A DNA stretch of 64,000 nt from Ralstonia condita (GTDB taxonomy: Bacteria > Pseudomonadota > Gammaproteobacteria > Burkholderiales > Burkholderiaceae): the NCBI RefSeq assembly GCF_958405655.1, contig NZ_CATYWO010000001.1:930001-994000 (forward strand), written 5' to 3'. Shown here in pieces: positions 43,895 to 53,371 of this stretch. Numbering within the stretch: the stretch's first letter is position 1; every line of letters starts with the position of its first letter. Both the position numbers and the translations under genes were made by a program. The notes below the pieces were generated by a model, which saw only the letters and a program-made list of their open reading frames with translations, did not search any database and was not told the DNA's origin.

Positions 43895-46128
43895 AAATAA
43901 CCCTGGGCCTCGGCGCAGCCGGCTTCCCGGATGATTCTGGCGTGGGTCTGTGTCTCAACGCCTTCGGCCACGGTCGTCACGCCAAGCTGGCGGCCCAGAT
44001 CGGCGAGCGCCTTGACCAGCACCGCGCTGTCGGGCCGCTTGTGGACGTCGCAGACGAAGGACCGGTCGATCTTGATCTTGTCGAACGGGAAGGCACGCAG
44101 GTGCGCCAGAGACGAATAGCCGGTACCGAAATCGTCCAGCGCGACACGCACGCCCATCTCGTAGAGCTGGCGCAGGTCCTCGAAGCTTTCCGCCTCGTTC
44201 TGGATGAGCGCTGTTTCCGTGACTTCGATCTCAAGCCGATCAGCGGCGAGGCCGGAGTCGAGCAGCGCAGCGCGTACCGTTTGCGCCAGTGTGGCCTTGC
44301 CCAGTTGCATGGGCGATACGTTGACGGCTACGCGCGCGCCGTCCTGCCATCGCATCGCTTCACGGCAGGCGCGGTGCAGAACGAAATCGCCAAGGTGGTC
44401 GATGAGACCGCTCTGTTCGGCGATGGGCACGAACTCCGCGGGCGGCACCCAGCCGCGTTCGGCATGGTGCCAGCGTACCAGCGCCTCGCGCGCGGTGATC
44501 TTGCCCGTCTGGACATTGACGATCGGCTGATAGAAGACGAACAGGCGGTCCTGGGTTTCCAGGGCGGCACGCAACTGGGTTTCCAGCAGGGCGCGTTCCT
44601 GGATGCGGGTCTCCATGGCTGGGCAGAACAGGCGCGCCATGCCCTTGCCCGCCGACTTGGCAGCATAGAGCGCGATGTCGGCGCGCGAGAGCAGGGTCTC
44701 GGCGTCATGGCCATGCGCGGGAGCCAGTGCCACGCCGATCGATGCGCCGATCCGCACGCTCTGATCGGTGCCCAGGGGGTAGGGCGCGCCCAATGCGGCA
44801 ATGATGGCGTGGGCGTGGGCGGTGGCGCGATCGGCATCGTCATGCGGCACGAGCACGGCAAACTCGTCGCCGCCCAGGCGCGCAATGGTCGTGCCCGGGT
44901 CGCCGCAGACCGAGCGCAGGCGCGCGGCAACCGCTTCGAGCAGCGCGTCTCCCGCGCGGTGGCCCTTGGTATCGTTGATCACCTTGAAGCCATCGAGGTC
45001 GACATACAGGAGGCCGAGGTGGGCCCCCGGCGCCGCCAGGTGCATGTCCAATTGCTCGCGGAAGTTGGTGCGATTGGCCAGCCCGGTGAGCATGTCGTAG
45101 TGGGCCAGCTGGCGGATGCGGTTTTCCGCCTCCACCTCCTTTGTCACCAGCCCCCAGGTCAACATGGACCCAAGGTGGCTGCCGTCATGGGCCCGGACGG
45201 GCGCGATCTTCAGGTCGAGCACTTCGGGCCCGAGCCGCACTCGCGTGTTCTGCGCCGGGTGACCGGGCTCGACGAGCAGCCGCCGCTGAAACTCCGGATG
45301 CGCGAGCAGAACGTCGACGGGCGTATCTGGCGGCGCGTCATGCTCCATTGGCAGCAGGTGTGCGATCTGGTCGAGCAGGCGTTTCGACGTGTTGTTGGCG
45401 TAGTTGACGTGGCAGGTATCGGGCTTGACGGTCATCACGGCGATCGGCATGTCGTCGATCATGTGCAGCAGCCGGCTTTGCTCCGCTTCGCGGCGGCGGG
45501 CCTCTGTCTGCGCGTTCACCATCAGGGTGAAGTCGCGATAGTTGATCATCAGGATGACGAGCAGGCCGAACGACACCAGGGCCATGTTGACCGCGATCGC
45601 CACGAAGGTCGGTTGGCCTGTCGATGCGAAGAACGCGATGAACGCACCGTTGACGATGATCGTGACCATGACGGCCGCCGAGCGCAGGTGCATCAGGCAG
45701 AAGATGCAGGCGATGACCGTGATGGCCATGTAGAAGGCCAGGTATGAGCGGGTGTAGGCGTCGCCGTAGCGGAACAGGGCGAGCGACCAGGCCGTGAACG
45801 CGAAGGCAATGACGCTCGCCAACCGGTTGGTACGCGTGAGCGCGCGCAGCGCGAGCGCTGGCGTCGGATCGATCCGCCGGGATCGCCACCAGTGCAGCAC
45901 GCGCACCGCGCAGGCCGCCGTGAGCAGCAGCGGGATGCCGATTGCCAGCCACGCAGGGCTGATGGCGCGGTAGGTCAGGGCGACCGCCCAGGTGCTGGTG
46001 ATGAGGATGAAGTACATCATCGGCAACTGGCGCGAGAAGGCGCGGTACTGCGCCTTGAGCAGTTCCGGGTTGTCCTGCGACACGCCCAGGAAGTCGGCCA
46101 CCTTGCCCGCAAACGTGCTGACGCTCAT
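43795..46128 (-). CDS. membrane GGDEF-EAL cyclic-di-GMP protein
   Basis: The 777-residue protein has about six N-terminal transmembrane helices (35-205), a PAS-like region (225-345), a GGDEF domain with an intact active site (ARLGGDEFAVLVP) and an EAL domain with AREALVRWHH, VTETALIQNEAES, LDDFGTGYSSL and KIDRSFV. Both cyclase and phosphodiesterase activities are possible. It is convergent with, and overlaps, the phosphorylase gene. Regulation is not evident. Confidence 0.93.
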   Translation of the reverse strand: MSVSTFAGKVADFLGVSQDNPELLKAQYRAFSRQLPMMYFILITSTWAVALTYRAISPAWLAIGIPLLLTAACAVRVLHWWRSRRIDPTPALALRALTRTNRLASVIAFAFTAWSLALFRYGDAYTRSYLAFYMAITVIACIFCLMHLRSAAVMVTIIVNGAFIAFFASTGQPTFVAIAVNMALVSFGLLVILMINYRDFTLMVNAQTEARRREAEQSRLLHMIDDMPIAVMTVKPDTCHVNYANNTSKRLLDQIAHLLPMEHDAPPDTPVDVLLAHPEFQRRLLVEPGHPAQNTRVRLGPEVLDLKIAPVRAHDGSHLGSMLTWGLVTKEVEAENRIRQLAHYDMLTGLANRTNFREQLDMHLAAPGAHLGLLYVDLDGFKVINDTKGHRAGDALLEAVAARLRSVCGDPGTTIARLGGDEFAVLVPHDDADRATAHAHAIIAALGAPYPLGTDQSVRIGASIGVALAPAHGHDAETLLSRADIALYAAKSAGKGMARLFCPAMETRIQERALLETQLRAALETQDRLFVFYQPIVNVQTGKITAREALVRWHHAERGWVPPAEFVPIAEQSGLIDHLGDFVLHRACREAMRWQDGARVAVNVSPMQLGKATLAQTVRAALLDSGLAADRLEIEVTETALIQNEAESFEDLRQLYEMGVRVALDDFGTGYSSLAHLRAFPFDKIKIDRSFVCDVHKRPDSAVLVKALADLGRQLGVTTVAEGVETQTHARIIREAGCAEAQGYFYSRPAPSDEDRAVVDTCGVTSPEAIAPGGCVA

Positions 46129-46598
46129 GGAACGCTCCAGGGTTCGGTCCGGGCGGCGCGCGATCGACAGGCGCTATGGCCGGGCAGGGTCCAGGGCATA
46201 AGGGGCAACGACAGCGCAGATCTGCATGATGGCCATGTGTGCCGCCCGTCTTGAACGGACGGGCAAGGGGAGCGGGCGGGCCAGCGGCATGCGAATTCCT
46301 TTCCAAGTGGCAGCGGGGCACGCATTCGCTTGCCCTACCCCACAGAAGCGGACGATTCGTCCCTTTCTGAATAGAGCTTTTGTATGAGGGCCGCTGCGTG
46401 CGGGCCGTGGTCGTGCGGTGCAGCAAAATGGCTCACGGCGCCGCATGTGCAGGCAGCCATTGACGCGGTGTTTGTCCGCGGACAGATTTCATGCGATTGG
46501 TGCGGGCGTCATGCCCGGACAGGCTTGCGCGGCGCGCATTGCCCGGGCTTAATGGGCGCTGTTTTTCTTGCCGCCTGAGACCCAGGCCTGCGCTTGCC
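46129..46598. other. intergenic region upstream of GGDEF-EAL and DAHP synthase genes
   Basis: The 470-base divergent gap contains no convincing gene and no FNR-like box. A GCCCGTC / GACGGGC hairpin lies at 46244-46264 without a T tract. A GC-poor T run with CTGTTTTTCTTG before 46575 may belong to the DAHP-synthase leader. Confidence 0.5.
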
Positions 46599-47717
46599 AT
46601 GATCCGCATTGACGATCCCCAGCATGACAAAGAGGTCGGCGTGGCCGACGCCACCCAGGATACGACCCGCATTGACGACGTGCGCATTGGTGCCGTCCGT
46701 CCGCTCATCTCGCCGGCGCTCCTGCTCGACGAGTTGCCGGTGTCACCCGAAGTCCAGGCCCATGTTGAGACGAGCCGGGCCGCCATCACCAACGTGCTGC
46801 AGGGCCGGGATGACCGCCTGATCGCGGTGGTGGGCCCATGCTCGATCCACGACCACGACCAGGCGATGGAGTACGCCCACCGGCTCAAGGCGGCGGTGGC
46901 GGGCCTGCAGAACGATCTGCTGGTCGTGATGCGGGTCTACTTTGAGAAGCCGCGTACGACCGTCGGCTGGAAGGGTTACATCAATGATCCGCGCCTGGAT
47001 GGCAGTTTCCGCATCAATGAAGGGTTGCGCCGCGCGCGCGAGCTGCTGCTGGAAATCAATGCGCTGGGGCTGCCTGTCGCCACCGAGTTCCTCGACCTGC
47101 TGAGCCCGCAGTTCATCGCCGATCTCATCGCCTGGGGTGCGATCGGCGCCCGGACGACCGAGAGCCAGAGCCACCGGCAACTCGCCTCCGGGCTGAGCTG
47201 CCCTGTCGGATTCAAGAACGGCACCGACGGCAGCGTCCAGATCGCGGCGGATGCCATCCTGGCGGCGCGCTCGTCGCACGCCTTCATGGGCATGACCAAG
47301 ATGGGCATGGCCGCGATCTTCGAGACGCGCGGCAACCGCGATGCACACGTCATCCTGCGCGGCGGCAAGACGGGCCCGAACTACGACGCCGCCGCCATTG
47401 AAGACACCTGCCGGATCCTGCGAGCGGCAGGGCTGCGCGAGCAGGTGATGGTCGATTGCTCGCACGCGAATTCGGGCAAGTCGCACACGCGCCAGATCGA
47501 CGTGGGGCATGACCTGGCGCAGCAGTTGTCCGGTGGGGAGCAGCGCATCGTCGGCGTCATGATCGAGAGCCACCTGGAGGAAGGCCGGCAGGACCTCAAG
47601 CCGGGCGTGCCGTTGCGACATGGCGTGTCGATTACCGACGCGTGCCTGGGCTGGACCCAGACCGAGCCGTTGCTGGAGACGCTTGCCGGCGCGGTGCGCG
47701 CGCGTCGCAAAGGCTGA
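46599..47717 (+). CDS. 3-deoxy-7-phosphoheptulonate synthase (class I DAHP synthase)
   Basis: The 372-residue enzyme condenses phosphoenolpyruvate and erythrose-4-phosphate at the start of aromatic amino-acid synthesis. Motifs are VVGPCSIHD, RVYFEKPRTTVGWKG, LRGGKTGPNYD and MVDCSHANSGK, with GARTTESQ. It is of the AroF/AroG/AroH type; which feedback effector it uses cannot be read here. ATG 46599 is chosen over an upstream frame from 46491. The setting, next to stress genes rather than aro genes, suggests an extra isozyme. Confidence 0.93.
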   Translation: MIRIDDPQHDKEVGVADATQDTTRIDDVRIGAVRPLISPALLLDELPVSPEVQAHVETSRAAITNVLQGRDDRLIAVVGPCSIHDHDQAMEYAHRLKAAVAGLQNDLLVVMRVYFEKPRTTVGWKGYINDPRLDGSFRINEGLRRARELLLEINALGLPVATEFLDLLSPQFIADLIAWGAIGARTTESQSHRQLASGLSCPVGFKNGTDGSVQIAADAILAARSSHAFMGMTKMGMAAIFETRGNRDAHVILRGGKTGPNYDAAAIEDTCRILRAAGLREQVMVDCSHANSGKSHTRQIDVGHDLAQQLSGGEQRIVGVMIESHLEEGRQDLKPGVPLRHGVSITDACLGWTQTEPLLETLAGAVRARRKG

Positions 47718-47779
47718 CGTCGGCACGCCGAACCGCGTGTCTGCCGCCGGTTGCGCAGGCGGCGGGCTGGCCGGCGGGG

Positions 47780-47820
47780 GCGCGGGGCCCCGGGGGTGTA
47801 AACTGCGCCCTTTTTTGCAC
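47780..47820 (+). promoter_or_regulatory. GC-rich hairpin and T run / possible promoter before DUF3348 gene
   Basis: GGGGCCCCGGGGGTGTAAAC is followed by GCGCCC and six T. It could end the DAHP-synthase transcript, while TAAACT inside it resembles a -10 for the next operon. The two readings cannot be separated by eye. Confidence 0.4.
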
Positions 47821-47827
47821 TCGTAGC

Positions 47828-48565
47828 ATGGCGCACGTCCAGCAACGCAGGGCGCTCAGCGGCCCTGCGCTGATCCGCTTACTCGCTCGCCTGGCGGACA
47901 CCGATCTCTCCCAGCCTGGGCAGTCACTGTCAGACCGGCTGAGCCAATGGCTCAGCTGGACCGATGCCATCACACTGTCGACCGCGCTGAACGCCAGCCT
48001 GCCCACGGTCGCGCCCGGCGCGCAGGCCGCTGGCGCTGATGCGGCAACGCTGTGCGGCCGCGTTCGCTCGGCACTGGCGAAGGCCATCGGCGCGACCGGT
48101 CTGTCAGACACGCGATCGAACTCCGGTGCGCGCCCGCCCGCCCAGAGCGCACCCGTGGCCGTCGACGTCGACTTTGCCGACTTTCGGCAGCGGTATGTGT
48201 CGATGCAGCAGACGATGGAAACGGAGATCGGCAGCCTGCGTGGCCGCCTGCGTCGTGCCCTGGCTGCCAAGGCACCAGACCTGGCGCGCCTCGCCATGCT
48301 CGATGCCAGCATGGAGCAAGCCCTCGCCGGGCGGGAGCGCACGCTGCTGGGCGCGATCCCGACGTTGCTCGGGCAGTATTTCGAGCGTCTGCGAGCCGCC
48401 GAGCTGCAGCGGCAGGCCGATCCCCTTGCCGACAGCACGGCTCCCGCCCCATCCAGCGCCTGGCTGAACGCATTCCGCAACGATATGCAGAGCGTGCTCC
48501 TTGCCGAGCTGGATGTCCGTTTTCAACCGGTCGAAGGGCTGCTTGCCGCCCTTGGCCCCCGCTAA
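47828..48565 (+). CDS. DUF3348 family protein
   Basis: The 245-residue soluble protein has the DUF3348 opening (SGPALIRLLARLADTD and LSQWLSWTDAITLSTALN), a low-complexity Ala/Pro linker (about 65-110) and a helical C-terminal half (FRQRYVSMQQTMETEIGSL). Its function is unknown. It begins a four-gene operon with a MotA-like protein, a MotB-like protein and a DUF2894 protein. ATG 47828 fits; the open frame to the left runs into the DAHP gene. Confidence 0.85.
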   Translation: MAHVQQRRALSGPALIRLLARLADTDLSQPGQSLSDRLSQWLSWTDAITLSTALNASLPTVAPGAQAAGADAATLCGRVRSALAKAIGATGLSDTRSNSGARPPAQSAPVAVDVDFADFRQRYVSMQQTMETEIGSLRGRLRRALAAKAPDLARLAMLDASMEQALAGRERTLLGAIPTLLGQYFERLRAAELQRQADPLADSTAPAPSSAWLNAFRNDMQSVLLAELDVRFQPVEGLLAALGPR

Positions 48566-48575
48566 GCCGGACACC

Positions 48576-50675
48576 ATGTCCAGACATCACCTGAACTTCA
48601 TCGTTTTCTTCGCCGGCCTGGCGGCCGTGGGCTGGATTGCCGCGGGCTATCTCATTGGTTGGAACCCGCTCGCGTTGGGCGTCACGCTGGTGATCGGCGC
48701 CATCTACCTGACGGGGACGCTCGAATTGCGCCGGTATCAGCAGGCGACGGGCACGCTCGACCGCGCCGTTGCCGGGCTGTCCGAGCCACCCGCCAGGCTG
48801 AGTGGCTGGCTCGATCAATTACATCCCGGCCTGCGCAACGCGGTACGCCTGCGCGTGGAGGGCGAGCGCGCTGCGATTCCCGGCCCCGTATTGACGTCCT
48901 ACCTTGTCGGCCTGCTCGTGCTGCTCGGCATGCTCGGCACCCTGCTGGGCATGGTGGTGACGCTCAAGGGGACAGGCGCTGCGCTGGAAAGCGCGACGGA
49001 CCTGCAGGCGATCCGCGCCTCGCTGGCGGCGCCGATCAAGGGGCTCGGGTTTTCGTTCGGCACGTCGATTGCGGGCGTGGCAACGTCGGCCATGCTCGGG
49101 CTGCTGTCCGCCTTGTGCCGACGTGAGCGGCTTCAGGCCGTGCAGGCGCTCGATACCCACATCGCGACCACGCTGCGCCCCTACTCACACGCGCATCAAC
49201 GCGAAGAGACCGTCAAGCTCCTGCAGCGCCAGGCCGACGTGATGCCCGCGCTGGTAGACCGCTTGCAGGCCATGATGGCGGCCCTGGAGCAGCAGGGCAC
49301 AGCCAGCGGCGAGCGGCAGCTTGCCAGCCAGCAGGCGTTTCTCGACAAGGCGGAGAGCGCCTACAGCAGCCTCGCCGCATCGGTGGGGCAATCGTTGCGG
49401 GAGAGCGCCGCCGAAAGCGCCCGCGCGGCCGGCGCCGCCATCCAGCCGGTCGTCGAAACGACGATGGCCGGGATCACACGCGAAACCGCCGCGCTGCACG
49501 ACGCGGTGGCGCATGCGGTGCAGCGGCAGCTGGATGGCGTGTCGACGCGTCTGGAGACCACAGCCCAGACGGTGGCCGGCATCTGCAACAACGCCCTGTC
49601 GGAACATCAACGCGCGAGCGAGGCGCTGGTCGGACACGTCAGCACCGCCCTCGACCGGTTTTCAGAAGCGTTCGAGCAACGTTCCACACGCCTGGTCGAT
49701 GGCGTTGCCGAGCGCCTCGAAGCGACCACGGGCAGCCTGTCCGGTGCATGGGGCGACGCGCTCGTGCAGCAAGGGCATGCCCAGGCGCTTGCAGCCGGCC
49801 AGCAGCAGCGCGCCTTTGAAGCGATTGCCGCGACCTTCGGGCAACACGCCGCCTCACTGCTGGACGCCTTGAAGCAATCCCAACTCGAACTCCAGTCTGC
49901 ATTGGAAGCGCGTGACCAGCAGCGCCTGGCGGCGTGGACGGACACGCTCGGCGTGATGGGTGCCGACCTGAGCCAGCGCTGGGAAGCCGCGGGCGCCGAC
50001 ATGGCGAGCCGGCAGCGCGAGATCTGCGACGCGCTGGCGCACACCGCACGCGAGATCTCCGCGCAGACACAGGCGCATGCCAGCGAGACGATCGCGGAGA
50101 TTTCGCGGCTCGTGCAGGCCGCGTCGGAAGCGCCCAGGGCGGCGGCCGAGGTGGTCGCCGAATTGCGCCAGAAGCTGTCCGACAGCATGGTGCGCGACAC
50201 GGCAATGCTGGAAGAGCGCACGCGCTTGCTGGGCACGCTCGAAACGCTGCTCGATGCCGTGAACCACGCCTCTACCGAGCAGCGCTCGGCTGTGGACGCG
50301 CTGGTGGCGACCTCCGCCGGTCTGCTCGAGCGCGTGAGCACCCGGTTCACGGACCACGTCGAGGCCGAAACCGGCAAGCTGGGCGCGGTGGCCGCACAGG
50401 TGACAGGCAGCGCCGCCGAAGTGGCAAGCCTGGGCGAAGCCTTCGGCGTGGCCGTTCAGGTGTTCGGCGAGTCGAACGACAAACTGATCGCCCATCTGCA
50501 GCGGATCGAATCGGCGCTGGACAAGTCGCTCGCACGCAGCGACGAGCAACTCGCCTATTACGTCGCGCAGGCGAGGGAGGTCATCGACCTGAGCATGCTG
50601 TCGCAAAAGCAGATCCTCGAAGACTTGCAGCGGCTGGGCGGGCAACGCACCGTGGCCGGAGCCGAGGCGGCATGA
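48576..50675 (+). CDS. DUF802 protein: MotA/TolQ-like membrane unit with long helical tail
   Basis: The 699-residue protein has four hydrophobic segments (about 6-27, 28-47, 108-130, 148-178). The third and fourth carry TolQ/MotA-like motifs: LLGMLGTLLGMVVTLKG and FSFGTSIAGVATSAMLGLL. The remaining 500 residues are Ala/Gln/Glu-rich and almost wholly helical, probably a cytoplasmic coiled coil. The plan (channel plus long tail, followed by a MotB-like gene) resembles ZorA. The family has no assigned function. ATG 48576 lies ten bases after the DUF3348 stop. Confidence 0.85.
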   Translation: MSRHHLNFIVFFAGLAAVGWIAAGYLIGWNPLALGVTLVIGAIYLTGTLELRRYQQATGTLDRAVAGLSEPPARLSGWLDQLHPGLRNAVRLRVEGERAAIPGPVLTSYLVGLLVLLGMLGTLLGMVVTLKGTGAALESATDLQAIRASLAAPIKGLGFSFGTSIAGVATSAMLGLLSALCRRERLQAVQALDTHIATTLRPYSHAHQREETVKLLQRQADVMPALVDRLQAMMAALEQQGTASGERQLASQQAFLDKAESAYSSLAASVGQSLRESAAESARAAGAAIQPVVETTMAGITRETAALHDAVAHAVQRQLDGVSTRLETTAQTVAGICNNALSEHQRASEALVGHVSTALDRFSEAFEQRSTRLVDGVAERLEATTGSLSGAWGDALVQQGHAQALAAGQQQRAFEAIAATFGQHAASLLDALKQSQLELQSALEARDQQRLAAWTDTLGVMGADLSQRWEAAGADMASRQREICDALAHTAREISAQTQAHASETIAEISRLVQAASEAPRAAAEVVAELRQKLSDSMVRDTAMLEERTRLLGTLETLLDAVNHASTEQRSAVDALVATSAGLLERVSTRFTDHVEAETGKLGAVAAQVTGSAAEVASLGEAFGVAVQVFGESNDKLIAHLQRIESALDKSLARSDEQLAYYVAQAREVIDLSMLSQKQILEDLQRLGGQRTVAGAEAA

Positions 50676-51325
50676 ACGACGACATTGACGCAGGCCTGGA
50701 GGGCGCGGCGCCGGTGTGGGCCGCCTTTGGCGACCTGATGTCGGTACTGCTCGGCGCCTTTGTGCTGATTCTCGTGGGCGTTATCGGCGTGCAGTTGGAG
50801 CTGTCATCCAAACTGGAGCACGAGGTGAAGCAGCGGGAGGCGGAAGCGCAGCGCCGCAGGACGCTGGAGCAGGCGCTTGCCGGTCCGCTGGCGGCTGGGC
50901 GGGTAACGCTCGTCAACGGGCGGATCGGCATCAATGGCAGCGTGCTGTTCGCGCTCAATTCAGACCAGTTGCAGCCGCAGGGGCTGACGTTGCTGAAGAG
51001 CCTTGCGGGGCCGCTGGCGGCATATCTGCAATCGCGCGACGAGATCCTGATGGTGAGCGGGTTTGCCGACGACCAGCAGGTGCGTGCGGGCAACCGCCAG
51101 TTTGCCGACAACTGGGAGCTGTCGGCAAAGCGCGCGTTGACGGTCACGCGCGCGTTCATCGATGAAGGCATTCCCGCTTCAAGCGTCTTTGCCGCGGCAT
51201 TCGGCTCCGAGCAGCCGGTCAGTTCCAATGCGGATGACGCGGGCCGCGCCCGGAATCGGCGGGTCGAGATCGCGCCGGTTGCCCGGTCGGCGGCTTCCAA
51301 TGGCGGGCAACGTGACGCTCACTGA
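50672..51325 (+). CDS. MotB/ZorB-like OmpA-domain protein
   Basis: The 217-residue protein has one N-terminal membrane helix with a conserved Asp (D21 in AAFGDLMSVLLGAFVLIL), aligned with the proton-accepting Asp of MotB. A short linker and an OmpA-like peptidoglycan-binding domain (about 90-205; NWELSAKRA and NRRVEI) follow. It overlaps the DUF802 stop by four bases. Together the two should form a stator-like ion channel anchored to the cell wall. Confidence 0.88.
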   Translation: MNDDIDAGLEGAAPVWAAFGDLMSVLLGAFVLILVGVIGVQLELSSKLEHEVKQREAEAQRRRTLEQALAGPLAAGRVTLVNGRIGINGSVLFALNSDQLQPQGLTLLKSLAGPLAAYLQSRDEILMVSGFADDQQVRAGNRQFADNWELSAKRALTVTRAFIDEGIPASSVFAAAFGSEQPVSSNADDAGRARNRRVEIAPVARSAASNGGQRDAH

Positions 51326-51953
51326 GTCGGCCATTGCAGCGGCGCTGGACGACCTGCGCGCAACCGGCGCCGACCGGGTGGACCCCGTTCGCTTCCGCTT
51401 GATCGAGGCATTGCACCGGCGGGCTGCTGCCCAGGCTGGCGACGCGCGGGACATGCTGTTCCAGCGGCTGAACCGGCTGCTGGAGCGCTATGCCGATCGC
51501 GTCCGGCCAACGGTGCCTGCCGCTCACACGGCGGATACGGTCGACAACACAGCCTGCCCGTGCGAACCCGTGCAGGGCCCCCTGGCCGAGTTGCTGCGCG
51601 ACATCGCCAGCCGTGCACGTCCTGCGGGCCAGGGCGCCATGTCCGGCACGTACCCGGAACTGGGCATGCTGGATGACTTTCGGGCGATCTGGGCGCGGGT
51701 CAGCGCTGAAACGCAGTTGCGTCAGTCGCTGGACAAGGTGCCATCGAATGCAGGGCCGCTCAACTCAAGCAGTCTCGTGCATCGTTCGCTGGTACGCATG
51801 CGCGAGCTGTCGCCAGCGTATCTGCGGCAGTTCCTTTCCTACGTGGATGCGCTTTCGTGGCTTGAGCAGATGAGCGAGCTCAGCACGGTCGCGGCCCGGG
51901 ACAGCACGCGGACCGGCGGGGCCCGTAAAAGTCAGCGCGGCAAGGCGCGCTAG
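51300..51953 (+). CDS. DUF2894 family protein
   Basis: The 217-residue protein has an N-terminal helical region (RFRLIEALHRRAAAQAGDARD) and a conserved C-terminal block (LVHRSLVRMRELSPAYLRQFLSYVD shortened here) ending in a basic tail. It overlaps the MotB-like gene by 26 bases in another frame. No enzymatic motif is visible; it may be a cytosolic partner of the motor. Confidence 0.8.
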   Translation: MAGNVTLTESAIAAALDDLRATGADRVDPVRFRLIEALHRRAAAQAGDARDMLFQRLNRLLERYADRVRPTVPAAHTADTVDNTACPCEPVQGPLAELLRDIASRARPAGQGAMSGTYPELGMLDDFRAIWARVSAETQLRQSLDKVPSNAGPLNSSSLVHRSLVRMRELSPAYLRQFLSYVDALSWLEQMSELSTVAARDSTRTGGARKSQRGKAR

Positions 51954-51986
51954 CGGGATCAAAGCGGATGCATTTCCGCAGCCGCG

Positions 51987-52652
51987 TCATTCCTCCGAGG
52001 CGTGTGTGCCGTGTGGCGCGCCATGCGGTGCGGCATCCAGTGCGGCGCGCACTTCATCGTCCTCCACCTGGGGGAATGCATCGTAATACGCACCCACCGC
52101 GCGAAAACCGGGTGGCGCGTACAGGCAGACCAGTTCATCGGCCAGCGGGCGAATCGCCTCCAGGCTGTCGGGTGCGCCCACCGGAACGGCACAGACCAGC
52201 CGTTTCGGGTGCCGCTCGCGTATGGCGTGCAGCGCGGCCTTCATGGAGGCGCCTGTCGCCAGGCCGTCATCCACGACGATCACCACCCGGTCTTTCACTT
52301 CGATGGGCTCGCGGTGCGGGGTGTAGAGCGCGCGTCGCCGGCGGATGACGTCCATTTCTTCAGCGCGCTCGCGTTCGAAATAGGTCGTGTCGGCGCCCAC
52401 GCGCGCTGCATGCGGGGCGACGTAGGTCCAGCCCCCTTCTTCGACTGCCCCGACGGCCAGTTCGGGGTTGAACGGCGCCCCGATCTTGCGGACGAGCACA
52501 ACGTCAAGCTCGCCTTCCAGCGCTGCCGCAATGAGCTGCCCCATGGGGACAGCCCCACGCGGAATGGCCAGGACCAGCGGATGGCTGTCCTTGTATTTGT
52601 CCAGGGCGAGCGCGAGCAGGCGCGCTGCATCCGATCGATCCTTGAATCGCAC
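51987..52652 (-). CDS. phosphoribosyltransferase-family protein
   Basis: The 221-residue protein has the PRTase fold with the PRPP loop VVIVVDDGLATGASM and the N-terminal LAIPRGAVPMG segment. This branch is often found beside dienelactone-hydrolase-like genes, and its base substrate is unknown. It is the last gene of the phasin operon, three bases after the hydrolase gene, and converges on the DUF2894 gene. It may draw on PRPP from the prs-like gene. Confidence 0.87.
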   Translation of the reverse strand: MRFKDRSDAARLLALALDKYKDSHPLVLAIPRGAVPMGQLIAAALEGELDVVLVRKIGAPFNPELAVGAVEEGGWTYVAPHAARVGADTTYFERERAEEMDVIRRRRALYTPHREPIEVKDRVVIVVDDGLATGASMKAALHAIRERHPKRLVCAVPVGAPDSLEAIRPLADELVCLYAPPGFRAVGAYYDAFPQVEDDEVRAALDAAPHGAPHGTHASEE

Positions 52653-52655
52653 GAC

Positions 52656-53339
52656 TCACCTCGCTGGTTGATGGCGGCGCTCGGTGGCGCCCAGGTGGCG
52701 CACGAACCAGGCCCGTGCCAGCTCCGCCGCGTGTTCGAGCGTGCCAGGCTCCTCGAACAGATGCGTTGCGTACGGCACGGTCTCCAGGGCCTTCTCGCAG
52801 CGCATCTCCGACATGGCCTGGCGGTTGAGATCCAGGACATCGATATCCGCCGCGCCGACGATCAGCAGGGTGGGGCACGCAAGCTGCGCCAGGGCATCGG
52901 CCCCGGCCAGGTCCGGGCGCCCGCCGCGGCTGACGACGGCATCGATCCGATAGGGGCCGTCCGGCGCGGCGGCGGCTTGGATGGCGGCAGCGGCACCTGT
53001 GCTGGCCCCGAAATACCCCAGCCGCAGCTGGCGTTCGCGCGCGATGTGGCCGACCGCGTGCGTGGCCGTGCGCAGGCGCTGCGCGAGCAGTTCGATATCA
53101 AAGCGGTTTGCGGCATGCGCCGCTTCGTCCGGGGTCAGCAGGTCGAACAGCAGCGTACCCAAGCCCCCGGCGTTGAGCCGATCCGCGACGAACCGGTTGC
53201 GCGGGCTCAATCGCGAGCTGCCGCTGCCATGCGCAAAGATCACCAGACCGATCGCGTTGCCGGGGCACGTCAGGTTGCCCTCCAGCATCGCGTCATCGGC
53301 CACGATATCCATGCTGAGATTCAGCGCTTCAGGGTTCAT
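52656..53339 (-). CDS. dienelactone-hydrolase-like alpha/beta hydrolase
   Basis: The 227-residue hydrolase has the nucleophile elbow GASTG (in LGYFGASTGAAAA), an oxyanion region FAHGSGSSRLSPRN, the acid in GAADIDVL and the catalytic His in ATHLFEEPG. Substrate is unknown; a PHB-related or ester role is possible because of the phasin gene upstream. ATG 53339 is chosen over the longer frame that overlaps the CBS gene. Confidence 0.87.
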   Translation of the reverse strand: MNPEALNLSMDIVADDAMLEGNLTCPGNAIGLVIFAHGSGSSRLSPRNRFVADRLNAGGLGTLLFDLLTPDEAAHAANRFDIELLAQRLRTATHAVGHIARERQLRLGYFGASTGAAAAIQAAAAPDGPYRIDAVVSRGGRPDLAGADALAQLACPTLLIVGAADIDVLDLNRQAMSEMRCEKALETVPYATHLFEEPGTLEHAAELARAWFVRHLGATERRHQPAR

Positions 53340-53371
53340 GCTGCGCGTCCGGTTGTTGGAAACCCACCATG

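Noticed and set aside
43942..45747. 601-codon open frame opposite the GGDEF-EAL gene
   Set aside because: Antisense shadow; the opposite strand has clear GGDEF and EAL motifs.
46244..46264. Hairpin upstream of the GGDEF-EAL gene
   Set aside because: Stem is perfect but there is no T tract on either strand and no gene ends there.
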